Source: Gammaproteobacteria bacterium HGW-Gammaproteobacteria-3
GTDB lineage: Bacteria > Pseudomonadota > Gammaproteobacteria > Methylococcales > Methylomonadaceae
Direction: 5' to 3'
NCBI GenBank assembly: GCA_002843155.1
Contig: PGZD01000029.1
Location: 1 to 32,582 of the forward strand
Length of the DNA stretch: 32,582 nucleotides
Shown: positions 8,558-16,676 of the stretch, in pieces
Numbering within the stretch: the stretch's first letter is position 1
Layout of the letters: each line of letters starts with the position of its first letter
Position numbers and translations under genes: made by a program
Notes under the pieces: model-generated
The model's database searches: none
Seen by the model: only the letters and a program-made list of their open reading frames with translations
What the model was told of the DNA's origin: nothing

Positions 8558-11236
8558 ATGAAAAATGTTACAAGCCCTGCGGTTATCGAAATGGAAGATG
8601 TCGATCCCGGCGAAACCCGGGAATGGATTGACGCACTGGAAGCGGTTATACAAAACGAAGGGCAGGAACGCGCTCATTTTCTGATAGAAAAACTCGTCGC
8701 TGTAGCCAGGCAACTGGGTTCCGATATTCCCTTCAGCGCCAATACCGCCTATATCAACACCCTTTCCCTGGCGCAACAAATCCGGTTTCCGGGTGACACC
8801 ACGATAGAACGCAAGATCCGCTCTTATGTGCGCTGGAATGCGATGATGATGGTGCTTCGGGCCAACAAACACACCAATGTCGGCGGCCATATCGCCAGTT
8901 TCGCCTCGGCCGCCACACTCTACGACATCGGTCATAATCATTTCTGGCACGCCCCCTCCGACTCTCACGGCGGCGACCTGGTTTTCATCCAGGGCCATTC
9001 CGCGCCGGGCGACTATGCCCGGGCTTTTTTGCACGGTCGCCTGACCGAACAACAACTCGATAATTTCCGTCAGGAAGTCGGCGGCAACGGTTTGTCATCC
9101 TACCCCCACCCCTGGCTGATGCCTGATTTCTGGCAATTTCCCACGGTCTCGATGGGATTGGGACCGATCATGGCCATTTATCAGGCCCGCTTCATGCGCT
9201 ATCTTGAAAGTCGCGGTCTGGCCGATACGCAAAATCGCAAAGTCTGGGGATTTCTCGGCGACGGTGAAACCGACGAGCCCGAATCACTGGGTGAAATCGG
9301 TATGGCCGGTCGTGAGAAACTGGACAATCTCATTTTTGTCGTCAACTGCAACCTGCAACGTCTCGACGGCCCCGTGCGCGGTAACGGAAAAATCATTCAG
9401 GAACTGGAAAGCACTTTCCGGGGTGCGGGCTGGAATGTCATCAAGTTGATCTGGGGGCGTCACTGGGATCCATTACTGGCGCGTGACAAAGACGGATTAC
9501 TGGTCAAACGCATGATGGAATGCGTGGATGGCGATTATCAGACTTTCAAAGCCAAAGACGGCGCCTATGTCCGCGAACATTTCTTCAATACGCCCGAATT
9601 GAAAGCCCTGGTCGCTGATTTGTCGGATGATGATATCTGGCGCCTGAACCGTGGCGGCCACGATCCGGCCAAAATTTATGCGGCCTTCCACGCGGCGGTC
9701 AACCATGAAGGTCAACCGACCGTGATTCTGGCCAAAACCATCAAAGGTTACTCCATGGGCGAATCCGGCGAAGGCCAGAATATTTCGCATCAGCAGAAAA
9801 AAATGAGCACCGGTTCCCTGAAACGTTTTAAAGACCGTTATGAATTGCCGATCAACGACGAGCAACTGGAAAGCCTGCCCTATCTGACTTTTGCCGAAGA
9901 TTCAAAGGAGCTGGCTTACATGCGCGGGCGCCGCGCTGAACTGGGCGGTCATTTGCCTTCCAGAAGAGCCAAATCCGATGCCCTCGATGTCCCTGCGCTG
10001 AGCGATTTCAAATCATTACTGGAAGGCTCCGGCGAAGGCCGTGAAATCTCGACCACCATGGCCTTCGTCAGACTGCTCAACATCCTGGTCAAAGACAAAA
10101 ATATCGGCAAACGCATCGTGCCCATCATACCCGACGAATCCCGCACTTTCGGCATGGAAGGCATGTTCCGCCAACTCGGCATCTGGTCGCAAGTCGGCCA
10201 GCTCTATACGCCGCAGGACGCCGATCAACTGATGTTCTACAAGGAAGACAAGCACGGACAGGTATTGCAGGAAGGCATCAACGAAGCCGGCGGCATGTGC
10301 GACTGGATAGCGGCCGGTACCGCCTATTCGACCCATAACGTGCCGATGGTGCCGTTTTTTATTTTCTACTCCATGTTCGGCTTCCAGCGTGTCGGTGATT
10401 TGATTTGGGCTGCGGCCGACCAGCGCACCCGGGGTTTTCTGCTGGGCGGCACCGCCGGCAGAACCACCCTGAACGGCGAAGGCTTGCAACATGAAGACGG
10501 CCACAGCCATATATTCGCGAGCACCGTGCCCAACTGCGTGTCCTACGATCCGACTTTTTCCTATGAGTTGGCCGTTATCATTCAGGACGGTCTGCGCCGT
10601 ATGTATGCCGAACAGGAAGATGTGTTTTATTACATCACCGTGATGAACGAGAATTATGAACACCCCGCCATGCCTGAAGGCATCGAGGACGCTATTCTCA
10701 AAGGCATGTATCTGTTTCAGAAAGGTGAAGACCGCGTCAAGGCGCGGGTCCAGCTATTGGGTTCCGGCAGTATTCTGCGCGAAGTGATCGCAGCAGCACA
10801 GTTACTGAAAACCGACTGGGCTATCGCCGCCGACATCTGGAGTTGTCCGGGTTTTACCGAACTGGCGCGCGACGGCCAGGCCTGTGAACGCTGGAACCGA
10901 TTACATCCTACACAGCCTGCGCAAAAAAGCCATGTCAGCCGTTGTCTGGAAAATGCCCAAGGCCCCGTTATCGCCGCAACCGATTATGTCAAATTATTTG
11001 CCGAACAAATCCGTCCTTTTATCAGTGCGCCTTACACGGTACTGGGCACTGACGGTTTCGGCCGCTCCGATACCCGCGACGATTTACGCCGTTTTTTTGA
11101 AGTCAACCGTTTCCATATTACCGTTGCGGCACTCAAAAGTCTGGCGGATGCGAAAGAATTGGAACCCGCCAAAGTCGAACAAGCCATCGTCAAGTATGGT
11201 ATTTCAGCGGACAGCGCAAACCCTTGGCAGCGTTAA
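8558..11236 (+). CDS. aceE: Pyruvate dehydrogenase E1, homodimeric type
   Basis: E1 decarboxylates pyruvate with thiamine diphosphate (ThDP) and transfers the acetyl group to the E2 lipoyl arm. The 892 residues match the single-chain E1 of gammaproteobacteria. The ThDP-magnesium motif starts at G234 (GDGETDEPESLGEIGMAG) and ends at N265 (NCNLQ). The C-terminal transketolase-like domains contain QHEDGHSHI and a GTDGFGRSDTR segment characteristic of AceE. It is preceded by CGGAG 5-9 bases before the ATG and is followed by aceF after 19 bases. The gltA-aceE gap is only 57 bases, so transcription may continue from gltA. Confidence 0.96.
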   Translation: MKNVTSPAVIEMEDVDPGETREWIDALEAVIQNEGQERAHFLIEKLVAVARQLGSDIPFSANTAYINTLSLAQQIRFPGDTTIERKIRSYVRWNAMMMVLRANKHTNVGGHIASFASAATLYDIGHNHFWHAPSDSHGGDLVFIQGHSAPGDYARAFLHGRLTEQQLDNFRQEVGGNGLSSYPHPWLMPDFWQFPTVSMGLGPIMAIYQARFMRYLESRGLADTQNRKVWGFLGDGETDEPESLGEIGMAGREKLDNLIFVVNCNLQRLDGPVRGNGKIIQELESTFRGAGWNVIKLIWGRHWDPLLARDKDGLLVKRMMECVDGDYQTFKAKDGAYVREHFFNTPELKALVADLSDDDIWRLNRGGHDPAKIYAAFHAAVNHEGQPTVILAKTIKGYSMGESGEGQNISHQQKKMSTGSLKRFKDRYELPINDEQLESLPYLTFAEDSKELAYMRGRRAELGGHLPSRRAKSDALDVPALSDFKSLLEGSGEGREISTTMAFVRLLNILVKDKNIGKRIVPIIPDESRTFGMEGMFRQLGIWSQVGQLYTPQDADQLMFYKEDKHGQVLQEGINEAGGMCDWIAAGTAYSTHNVPMVPFFIFYSMFGFQRVGDLIWAAADQRTRGFLLGGTAGRTTLNGEGLQHEDGHSHIFASTVPNCVSYDPTFSYELAVIIQDGLRRMYAEQEDVFYYITVMNENYEHPAMPEGIEDAILKGMYLFQKGEDRVKARVQLLGSGSILREVIAAAQLLKTDWAIAADIWSCPGFTELARDGQACERWNRLHPTQPAQKSHVSRCLENAQGPVIAATDYVKLFAEQIRPFISAPYTVLGTDGFGRSDTRDDLRRFFEVNRFHITVAALKSLADAKELEPAKVEQAIVKYGISADSANPWQR

Positions 11237-11255
11237 GTAAAAAGGAATCTGTATC

Positions 11256-12563
11256 ATGAGTGAGTTAATTGAAATAAAAGTCCCGGACCTTGGCGGCTCG
11301 ACCGAAGTCGATGTTATCGAAGTGTTGGTCAAGCCGGGCGATGTGGTTGCACAGGAGCAAACACTGGCGGTCATGGAAAGTGACAAGGCGACCATGGATA
11401 TGCCGACCACTGTCGCAGGTACGGTGCAGGACGTCAAAGTCAAAGTCGGTGACAAGATTTCTCAAGGCGTTGTCATCGCAGTCATCAGCGCAGCGGCGGC
11501 CAAGGCTCAAACCACAGCCGAACCTGAACCGGCAGCCGCCGCAGATAGCGAACCCGCAGCAACAGCGCCCGAGCCCGAAGCTGCGCCTCCGGCTCAGGCA
11601 ACACCCGCCCAGGCACCGGAACCTGCGCCCACAAAGCCACTCGCCAGCGCCCCGGCAAAGGCAGACGAACCCAAGCCACATGCGACACCTGCGGTACGCC
11701 TGTTTGCCCGGGAACTCGGCGTCGATTTGAACAACATCAGTTATGGCAGTGGCCGTAAAGGCCGCATTCTGAAACAGGATGTCACGGCTTTTGTAAAACA
11801 GACACTCAACACCCGCGTGCAACCCGGCAGCTTGAGTATTGCACCCATTCCGGAGATCGATTTTTCACAATTCGGTGAAATCGAACAGCAGCCCTTGAGC
11901 AAAATCAAAAAACTGACCGGTCAGAACCTGACCCGGGTCTGGCTCAACCTGCCGATGGTCACGCACCACGATGAAGCCGATATTACCGAACTGGAAGCTT
12001 TTCGGGGTCAAATCAATACCGAAGGTAAAAACGGTAAAATTACCGGTCTGATTTTCATCATTAAAGCATTGGCGGCGGCAATGAAATTGTTTCCGCAATT
12101 CAACGCTTCATTATCGTCCGATGGCGAAAACCTCATCCTCAAAAAATACTGCCATATCGGCATTGCCGTCGATACGCCCAATGGCCTGGTGGTGCCGGTT
12201 TTGCGTGATGTCGATCAAAAAAACATCCAGCAACTCTCAAGCGAATTAGCCGACCTGAGCGAAAAAGCGCGTAACGGCAAACTCCAGCCCAAAGACATGC
12301 AAGGGGGCTGCATGACCATTTCCAGTCTGGGCGGTATCGGCGGCACCGCTTTCACACCTATCGTCAATGCCCCGGAAGTGGCGATTCTAGGCATCACCCG
12401 CTCCAAACTGCAACCGGTCTGGGATGGCAGTCAATTTCAACCGAGACTGATGCTGCCGCTGGACTTAAGCTATGACCATCGTGTGATCGATGGCGCCGAA
12501 GCCGCCCGCTTCATGGTGACGCTGGCGCAATTTTTAAGTGATTTCCGGCGCGTTCTGCTCTGA
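11256..12563 (+). CDS. aceF: Dihydrolipoamide acetyltransferase E2
   Basis: E2 is the core of the pyruvate dehydrogenase complex and passes acetyl groups from lipoamide to CoA. Only one lipoyl domain is present (about 1-80), with the lipoylated K44 in MESDKATMD; E. coli E2 has three. A long Ala/Pro/Glu linker (about 85-140) follows, then a peripheral subunit-binding domain (about 143-180, ATPAVRLFARELGVD and GRKGRILKQDV). The catalytic domain ends with DHRVIDGAEAARF, holding H408 and D412. Length is 435 residues. AAGGA precedes the ATG. Confidence 0.95.
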   Translation: MSELIEIKVPDLGGSTEVDVIEVLVKPGDVVAQEQTLAVMESDKATMDMPTTVAGTVQDVKVKVGDKISQGVVIAVISAAAAKAQTTAEPEPAAAADSEPAATAPEPEAAPPAQATPAQAPEPAPTKPLASAPAKADEPKPHATPAVRLFARELGVDLNNISYGSGRKGRILKQDVTAFVKQTLNTRVQPGSLSIAPIPEIDFSQFGEIEQQPLSKIKKLTGQNLTRVWLNLPMVTHHDEADITELEAFRGQINTEGKNGKITGLIFIIKALAAAMKLFPQFNASLSSDGENLILKKYCHIGIAVDTPNGLVVPVLRDVDQKNIQQLSSELADLSEKARNGKLQPKDMQGGCMTISSLGGIGGTAFTPIVNAPEVAILGITRSKLQPVWDGSQFQPRLMLPLDLSYDHRVIDGAEAARFMVTLAQFLSDFRRVLL

Positions 12564-12615
12564 TGCACGCCCGCGCGCACCCACAACTCCATACGATTTT
12601 TCAAGGAACACAGCG

Positions 12616-14052
12616 ATGACTGATAAAGCAGCCTCAACAAGCGATTTAACAACCGAAGTGCTGGTGCTGGGCGGCGGCCCCGGCGGCTATACCGCCGCTT
12701 TTCGTGCCGCCGACTTGGGACGGCAAGTGCTGCTGGTTGAACGTTACCCGGTTTTGGGCGGCGTTTGTCTCAATGTCGGTTGCATACCCTCCAAAGCCCT
12801 GCTGCACATGGCGCAAATCATTCATGAAACGCAAGAAATTTCCCGGCACGGCGTCGAATTCGAGCCGCCCAAAATCGATACCGACAAAATCAGAAGCTGG
12901 AAAGAGACCATAACCAAAAACCTGAACACCGGTCTGGACAGCCTGGCCGGACAACGCAAAGTTACCCGCATCCAGGGCGTCGGTACCTTTATCTCCGATC
13001 ATGAGCTGCAAGTGACCGGCCCGGATGGTAACAAGATTGTCCGTTTTGACCATGCCATTATCGCCGCCGGTTCACAGCCGACCCAAATTCCGGCTTTCCC
13101 GCATGACGACCCGCGTTTATGGGATTCGACCGATGCGCTCGAAATCAAAACAATCCCTGAAAAACTGCTCATTGTCGGCGGCGGCATCATCGGTCTGGAA
13201 ATGGCGACCGTCTACCATGCCCTGGGCTCTCAGATCAGTGTGGTCGAATTGCTCGATCAAATCATCCCCGGCTGCGATAAAGACCTGATCCGGCCTTTGC
13301 ACAACCAGATAAAAAAACAATACCGAGACATCTGGCTGGAAACCCGCGTCACCGCGATAGAGCCGCAACAAGACGGTCTGAAAGTCTCGTTCGAAGGCGC
13401 CAAGGCGCCCGAATCGGCCGTTTTCGATGCGGTGCTGGTCGCGGTCGGACGCCGCCCCAACGGTAAGCTGATCGGCGCCGACAAGGCCGGAATCACAGTA
13501 AATGAGCAAGGCTTCATTACGGTCGATAACCAGCAACGCACTAATATCGAGAATATTTATGCGATTGGCGATATCGTCGGCAATCCGATGCTGGCGCATA
13601 AAGCCGCCTATGAAGGCAAGATTGCCGCTGAAGTCATAGCAGGCCACAAATCCGCTTTCGATGCCCTGACCATTCCGTCCGTAGCCTACACCGACCCTGA
13701 AATCGCCTGGATGGGCCTGACCGAAACCCAGGCCAAAGAACAAGGCATAGCTTACAACAAAGGTGCATTTCCCTGGGCGGCCAGCGGCCGTTCGCTCAGC
13801 ATGGGGCGCAATGAAGGCATGACCAAAGTGTTGTGCGACAAGGAAACCGGACGCATCCTCGGCGCCGGCATGGTCGGTCCGCACGCGGGCGATTTGATTT
13901 CTGAGGCGGTACTGGCGCTGGAAATGGGCGCGGAAGCCGAAGATGTCGGTTTGACCATTCATCCCCATCCAACGCTGTCGGAAACTTTTGCGTTTGCCTC
14001 AGAAGTCGTTACCGGGACTATTACCGACCTTTATCTCGGCAAAAAGCGTTGA
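12616..14052 (+). CDS. lpd: Dihydrolipoamide dehydrogenase E3
   Basis: E3 reoxidises dihydrolipoamide of E2 and passes electrons through FAD to NAD+. The 478-residue protein begins with the FAD motif GGGPGGYTAAF and has the redox disulfide C51/C56 in GGVCLNVGCIPSKAL. The NAD motif is VGGGIIGLEMA, and the active-site pair is H451/E456 in HPHPTLSETF. The ATG at 12616 follows AAGGA by 8 bases; an upstream in-frame ATG at 12538 lies inside aceF and has no recognisable extra domain. As the last PDH gene it may also serve other lipoamide complexes. Confidence 0.96.
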   Translation: MTDKAASTSDLTTEVLVLGGGPGGYTAAFRAADLGRQVLLVERYPVLGGVCLNVGCIPSKALLHMAQIIHETQEISRHGVEFEPPKIDTDKIRSWKETITKNLNTGLDSLAGQRKVTRIQGVGTFISDHELQVTGPDGNKIVRFDHAIIAAGSQPTQIPAFPHDDPRLWDSTDALEIKTIPEKLLIVGGGIIGLEMATVYHALGSQISVVELLDQIIPGCDKDLIRPLHNQIKKQYRDIWLETRVTAIEPQQDGLKVSFEGAKAPESAVFDAVLVAVGRRPNGKLIGADKAGITVNEQGFITVDNQQRTNIENIYAIGDIVGNPMLAHKAAYEGKIAAEVIAGHKSAFDALTIPSVAYTDPEIAWMGLTETQAKEQGIAYNKGAFPWAASGRSLSMGRNEGMTKVLCDKETGRILGAGMVGPHAGDLISEAVLALEMGAEAEDVGLTIHPHPTLSETFAFASEVVTGTITDLYLGKKR

Positions 14053-14113
14053 CACCCATCGGGGCAACAACCGTTTGCCCCATCATCCACCTATCTTGGT
14101 AACCCAGCTTTCT

Positions 14114-14689
14114 ATGAAATTAAGCTTTCTCGCCTCGCACGGCGGCAGCTCTGCCCGGAAAATTATCGAAGCCATTGAACAGGGGCAAATGCCAGGCGTT
14201 GAAATCGGCATCCTGATTACCAACAACAAAGACTCGGCTATTTATCAGTGGTGCCTCGATAAGCGTATCGAAGTTTTTCATATCAGCGCCAAAACCCATC
14301 CGGGTCATGAAGACGAAGCGATAAAAAACTGTTTACTGGCCGCTGATACCGAATTAATTGTCCTTTCAGGCTACATGAAAAAAATCGGCCCGAAAACCTT
14401 GGCGCAATTTTCCGGCAAAATTCTCAATGTCCACCCCTCTCTCCTCCCCAAACATGGCGGCCGGGGCAAATACGGCGACTTTGTTCACGCGGCAGTGCTG
14501 GCGGCGGGCGACAGCGTCTCCGGCGCATCCATTCATTGGGTCAATGACGCTTACGATGAAGGGCCGGTTATCCTGCAAAAACAGGTACCGGTATTACCCG
14601 GCGATACGGTCGCATCGTTAGGACAACGGGTCAGAGCCATAGAGAGCGATTTGTATATCGAGGCGTTGAAAAAAATCATCAGCATCTGA
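14114..14689 (+). CDS. PurN-like formyltransferase
   Basis: A 191-residue protein of the glycinamide ribonucleotide (GAR) formyltransferase family, which uses 10-formyltetrahydrofolate to formylate an amine in purine synthesis. The catalytic triad of the family is present: N105 and H107 in LNVHPSLLPKHGG and D148 in NDAYDEGPVI. The N-terminus FLASHGGSSARKII resembles the phosphate-binding start of PurN but is altered from the usual SGxGSN form. It lacks the C-terminal tail of E. coli PurN, so it may be a divergent paralog. It begins 61 bases after lpd on the same strand and could be read through from the PDH operon. PurN itself is possible; substrate not certain. Confidence 0.75.
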   Translation: MKLSFLASHGGSSARKIIEAIEQGQMPGVEIGILITNNKDSAIYQWCLDKRIEVFHISAKTHPGHEDEAIKNCLLAADTELIVLSGYMKKIGPKTLAQFSGKILNVHPSLLPKHGGRGKYGDFVHAAVLAAGDSVSGASIHWVNDAYDEGPVILQKQVPVLPGDTVASLGQRVRAIESDLYIEALKKIISI

Positions 14690-14823
14690 TGGAGCGTATG
14701 CTTGAGAAAGACCGTTATGCCACGCGACTCTGCGTATCCTGATAAGCTAAAAAGCGGTCACATTTTGTAAAATTCCAGTTTGTGTAACGACCCGCGCGTA
14801 ACCGTACAATGCCATTATTCCGG

Positions 14824-15012
14824 TCAGAACTCCGGATTCATGATCTGATCGAAGTCCCACGGGCAAGATTCAGGAAATACGTTCAATATCCCGGTTTCGT
14901 TCTCTGCAATACGTGCAGCATCGGCCCATGACTCCGACCAAAAATCAGGATCTTCAAGGTCGGGTTTTAAACTCGGTCGATGGCAAGAGCAAAAGTTAAC
15001 GGTATTACCCAT
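14824..15012 (-). pseudogene. C-terminal stub of a DUF29-family gene
   Basis: A 62-codon frame. From about residue 12 (RPSLKPDLEDPDFW) to the end (ETGILNVFPESCPWDFDQI) it resembles the C-terminus of DUF29 proteins, which run to roughly 140-150 residues and have no settled function. The first ten or so residues (MGNTVNFCSC) are simply the reverse strand of the transposase fragment next door, so the N-terminal two thirds of the gene are missing. The break lies near 14978. An AAGG before the ATG might allow translation of the stub, but I regard it as a remnant. Confidence 0.65.
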
Positions 15013-15040
15013 CGCGCCTTATTCACCGGAGCTGAACCCC
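14978..15040 (+). mobile_element. IS630-like transposase fragment
   Basis: In the frame starting with CGA at 14978, the translation contains LPIAPYSPELNP. The PYSPELNP segment is a hallmark of DDE transposases of the IS630 group. The match ends at the Pro codon 15038-15040, after which the frame is unrelated and stops. No terminal inverted repeats or TA duplication can be recognised, so this is a fossil piece. Confidence 0.55.
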
Positions 15041-15146
15041 ATGTCAAAGAGTATTACCGGCATTTGATTGAAAACAATGGCCTCAAAAAGCTACAAGCCC
15101 TTTGCTTTGTGCCGTGATGCGTAAATTAATAGCGCTTGTGTTTTAA
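15031..15146 (+). mobile_element. IS110-like transposase C-terminal fragment, frameshifted
   Basis: Read from 15031 the frame gives EPHVKEYYRHLIENNGLKKL and then QALCFVP before a TGA at 15115-15117. The next bases in another frame (15111-15146) give AVMRKLIALVF. The combination of a KxYY segment, a GLKKLQAL segment and AVMRKL is the C-terminal signature of IS110/IS116/IS902 transposases. The frame change shows decay. The same frame is open back to an ATG at 14980, but that part overlaps the IS630-like piece. Confidence 0.55.
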
Positions 15147-15168
15147 GAGAGTATCTACGAACTACGAA

Positions 15169-16104
15169 CTATTGCCCGATAGGCACACAAGGCTGCCCGG
15201 CACATTGATTGACTTCGACGGTAATGTGATCGAGCTGATGAAAATCGGTCAGCAGTTTTTTGTAATATTCGGGCGTTTTGGGAAACTGCGTCACCAGCGC
15301 CAGGATCACGGCATAATGCCCGGGTCCCACGCGCCAGATATGCAGATCGGTTACCCGGTTATCGGCATTTTTTTCTATTGTCTGCCTGATAGCGTTTCGG
15401 TAAGTTTCATCGATACTTTCATCCAGCAGCACAGGGCCGGTCTCCTTGATCAAGGAATAAGACCAGATCAAAATAACGCCGGCCCCCACCAGACCCATGA
15501 TGGGATCGAGCCAGACCCAGCCGTAAAATTTTCCGGTGCTCAAGGCAATCAAGGCCAGTACCGAAGTCAGGGCATCGGCCAGCACATGCAGATACGCCGC
15601 CTTGAGGTTGTGGTCATGATGATGCCCGTGTTCATGCGCATCGCCATGATGATGATCTTGCAGCAATAAGGCGCTGATCAGATTGATCAATAAGCCAAAC
15701 GCGGCTACCAGGATGGCTTCGTCGAACTGGATCGGTTGCGGCTCCAGAATGCGTTGCACGGATTCTATCAACATAATCAAAGCCACCACGGCGAGCGCGA
15801 CGGAACTGGCAAAACCGCCGAGGACGCCGACTTTGCCGGGACTGAAGGCAAAAGTTTGGTCATGGGCATGAACGCGGCAATAACGGTAAGCAAAAACCGC
15901 GATCATAAAAGCGGCGACATGGGTGCCCATGTGCCAGCCATCGGCCAGCAAAGCCATCGTATGAAACCTAATACCGGCGACTATTTCGATGACCATGGTG
16001 ATCAATGTCAGCAGCAATACGATTTTGGTGCGCTTTTCACCTTTGCGGTTGATGCGGGAAAAATCGTGGCTATGCTGCCAATGGCGTAAATTATGTTTGT
16101 GCAT
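15169..16104 (-). CDS. dmeF: Cation diffusion facilitator, DmeF type
   Basis: An inner-membrane divalent metal/proton antiporter of the cation diffusion facilitator family, 311 residues with about six membrane segments. The N-terminal WQHSHDF motif and the HMGTH metal site in segment 2 (H58, H62; most zinc CDFs have HxxxD here) point to the DmeF group, known for cobalt and nickel efflux. Segment 5 has HVLAD. The loop between segments 4 and 5 is rich in histidine (DHHHGDAHEHGHHHDH). The C-terminal cytoplasmic domain contains TDLHIWRVGPGHYA. It starts 6 bases after the pterin dehydratase and is probably co-transcribed with it. Metal specificity is inferred from subfamily resemblance. Confidence 0.85.
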   Translation of the reverse strand: MHKHNLRHWQHSHDFSRINRKGEKRTKIVLLLTLITMVIEIVAGIRFHTMALLADGWHMGTHVAAFMIAVFAYRYCRVHAHDQTFAFSPGKVGVLGGFASSVALAVVALIMLIESVQRILEPQPIQFDEAILVAAFGLLINLISALLLQDHHHGDAHEHGHHHDHNLKAAYLHVLADALTSVLALIALSTGKFYGWVWLDPIMGLVGAGVILIWSYSLIKETGPVLLDESIDETYRNAIRQTIEKNADNRVTDLHIWRVGPGHYAVILALVTQFPKTPEYYKKLLTDFHQLDHITVEVNQCAGQPCVPIGQ

Positions 16105-16110
16105 GGGTTG

Positions 16111-16497
16111 TCAGTCATATTTGATATATTTGAAGCGCGGATCGTCCGGTGTGCCGGTCAATGCCGAGCCTTGTTCCAGGCCGGGCTGCCACATAATGAC
16201 CTGTTCGATTTTATGCGCCAGCTCGAAATCCTTGTTGGTGATGCCTTTGGCCGCATGATTCATCAGTTTGACAATGACAAAAGCATAGGACACCGTCAAA
16301 TCGGGATGATGAAACGCCGCTTCCGCCAGATGTCCGACCGTGTTGACCACCATCAGCGTACTTTTCCAGCCGCTGGTTTTGTATTTGCGCCGTATCCAGC
16401 CGTTTTCCAGATACCACTGCGGCAATTCCTGCTTTAATCGGGCTTCAGCTTCCGCATTGGTATAAGTTTCGTCCTGTGTGCGTTGTCTCCAGTTCAT
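16111..16497 (-). CDS. phhB: 4a-hydroxytetrahydrobiopterin dehydratase (pterin carbinolamine dehydratase)
   Basis: This small enzyme dehydrates 4a-hydroxytetrahydropterins formed by pterin-dependent hydroxylases. The 128-residue protein carries the family signature EAAFHHPDLTVSYAFVIVK followed by NHAAKGITNKDFELA. The active-site histidines are H63, H64 and H81. The usual Thr before H81 is Asn and the usual GG before IT is KG, a mild departure. AGGGGG lies upstream of the ATG. Its partner downstream is the metal exporter. No aromatic amino acid hydroxylase is in the window, but folE, which makes the pterin precursor, lies about 4 kb away. A role other than classical PhhB is possible. Confidence 0.85.
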   Translation of the reverse strand: MNWRQRTQDETYTNAEAEARLKQELPQWYLENGWIRRKYKTSGWKSTLMVVNTVGHLAEAAFHHPDLTVSYAFVIVKLMNHAAKGITNKDFELAHKIEQVIMWQPGLEQGSALTGTPDDPRFKYIKYD

Positions 16498-16676
16498 GGC
16501 AACCCCCTGAATCTATTTTTAATGGAATGGCAACACTAGCAGACCTTATATAATCATACAACAACCCTATCAACCGGCTATAGCGATAGTCAGTGTTGCA
16601 ATAATACTGTAACATTTCCCATCTGCGTTCTGCTCTAAAATAACCGGGTATCCGAACCGGCAAAAACTTAAAAACC

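Noticed and set aside
13117-13968. 283-codon minus-strand frame opposite lpd
   Set aside because: It mirrors codon bias of lpd; no recognisable domain and no ribosome site.
15136-15669. 177-codon plus-strand frame opposite the metal exporter
   Set aside because: Antisense to a well-supported CDF gene; its residues reflect the complement of the histidine-rich loop.
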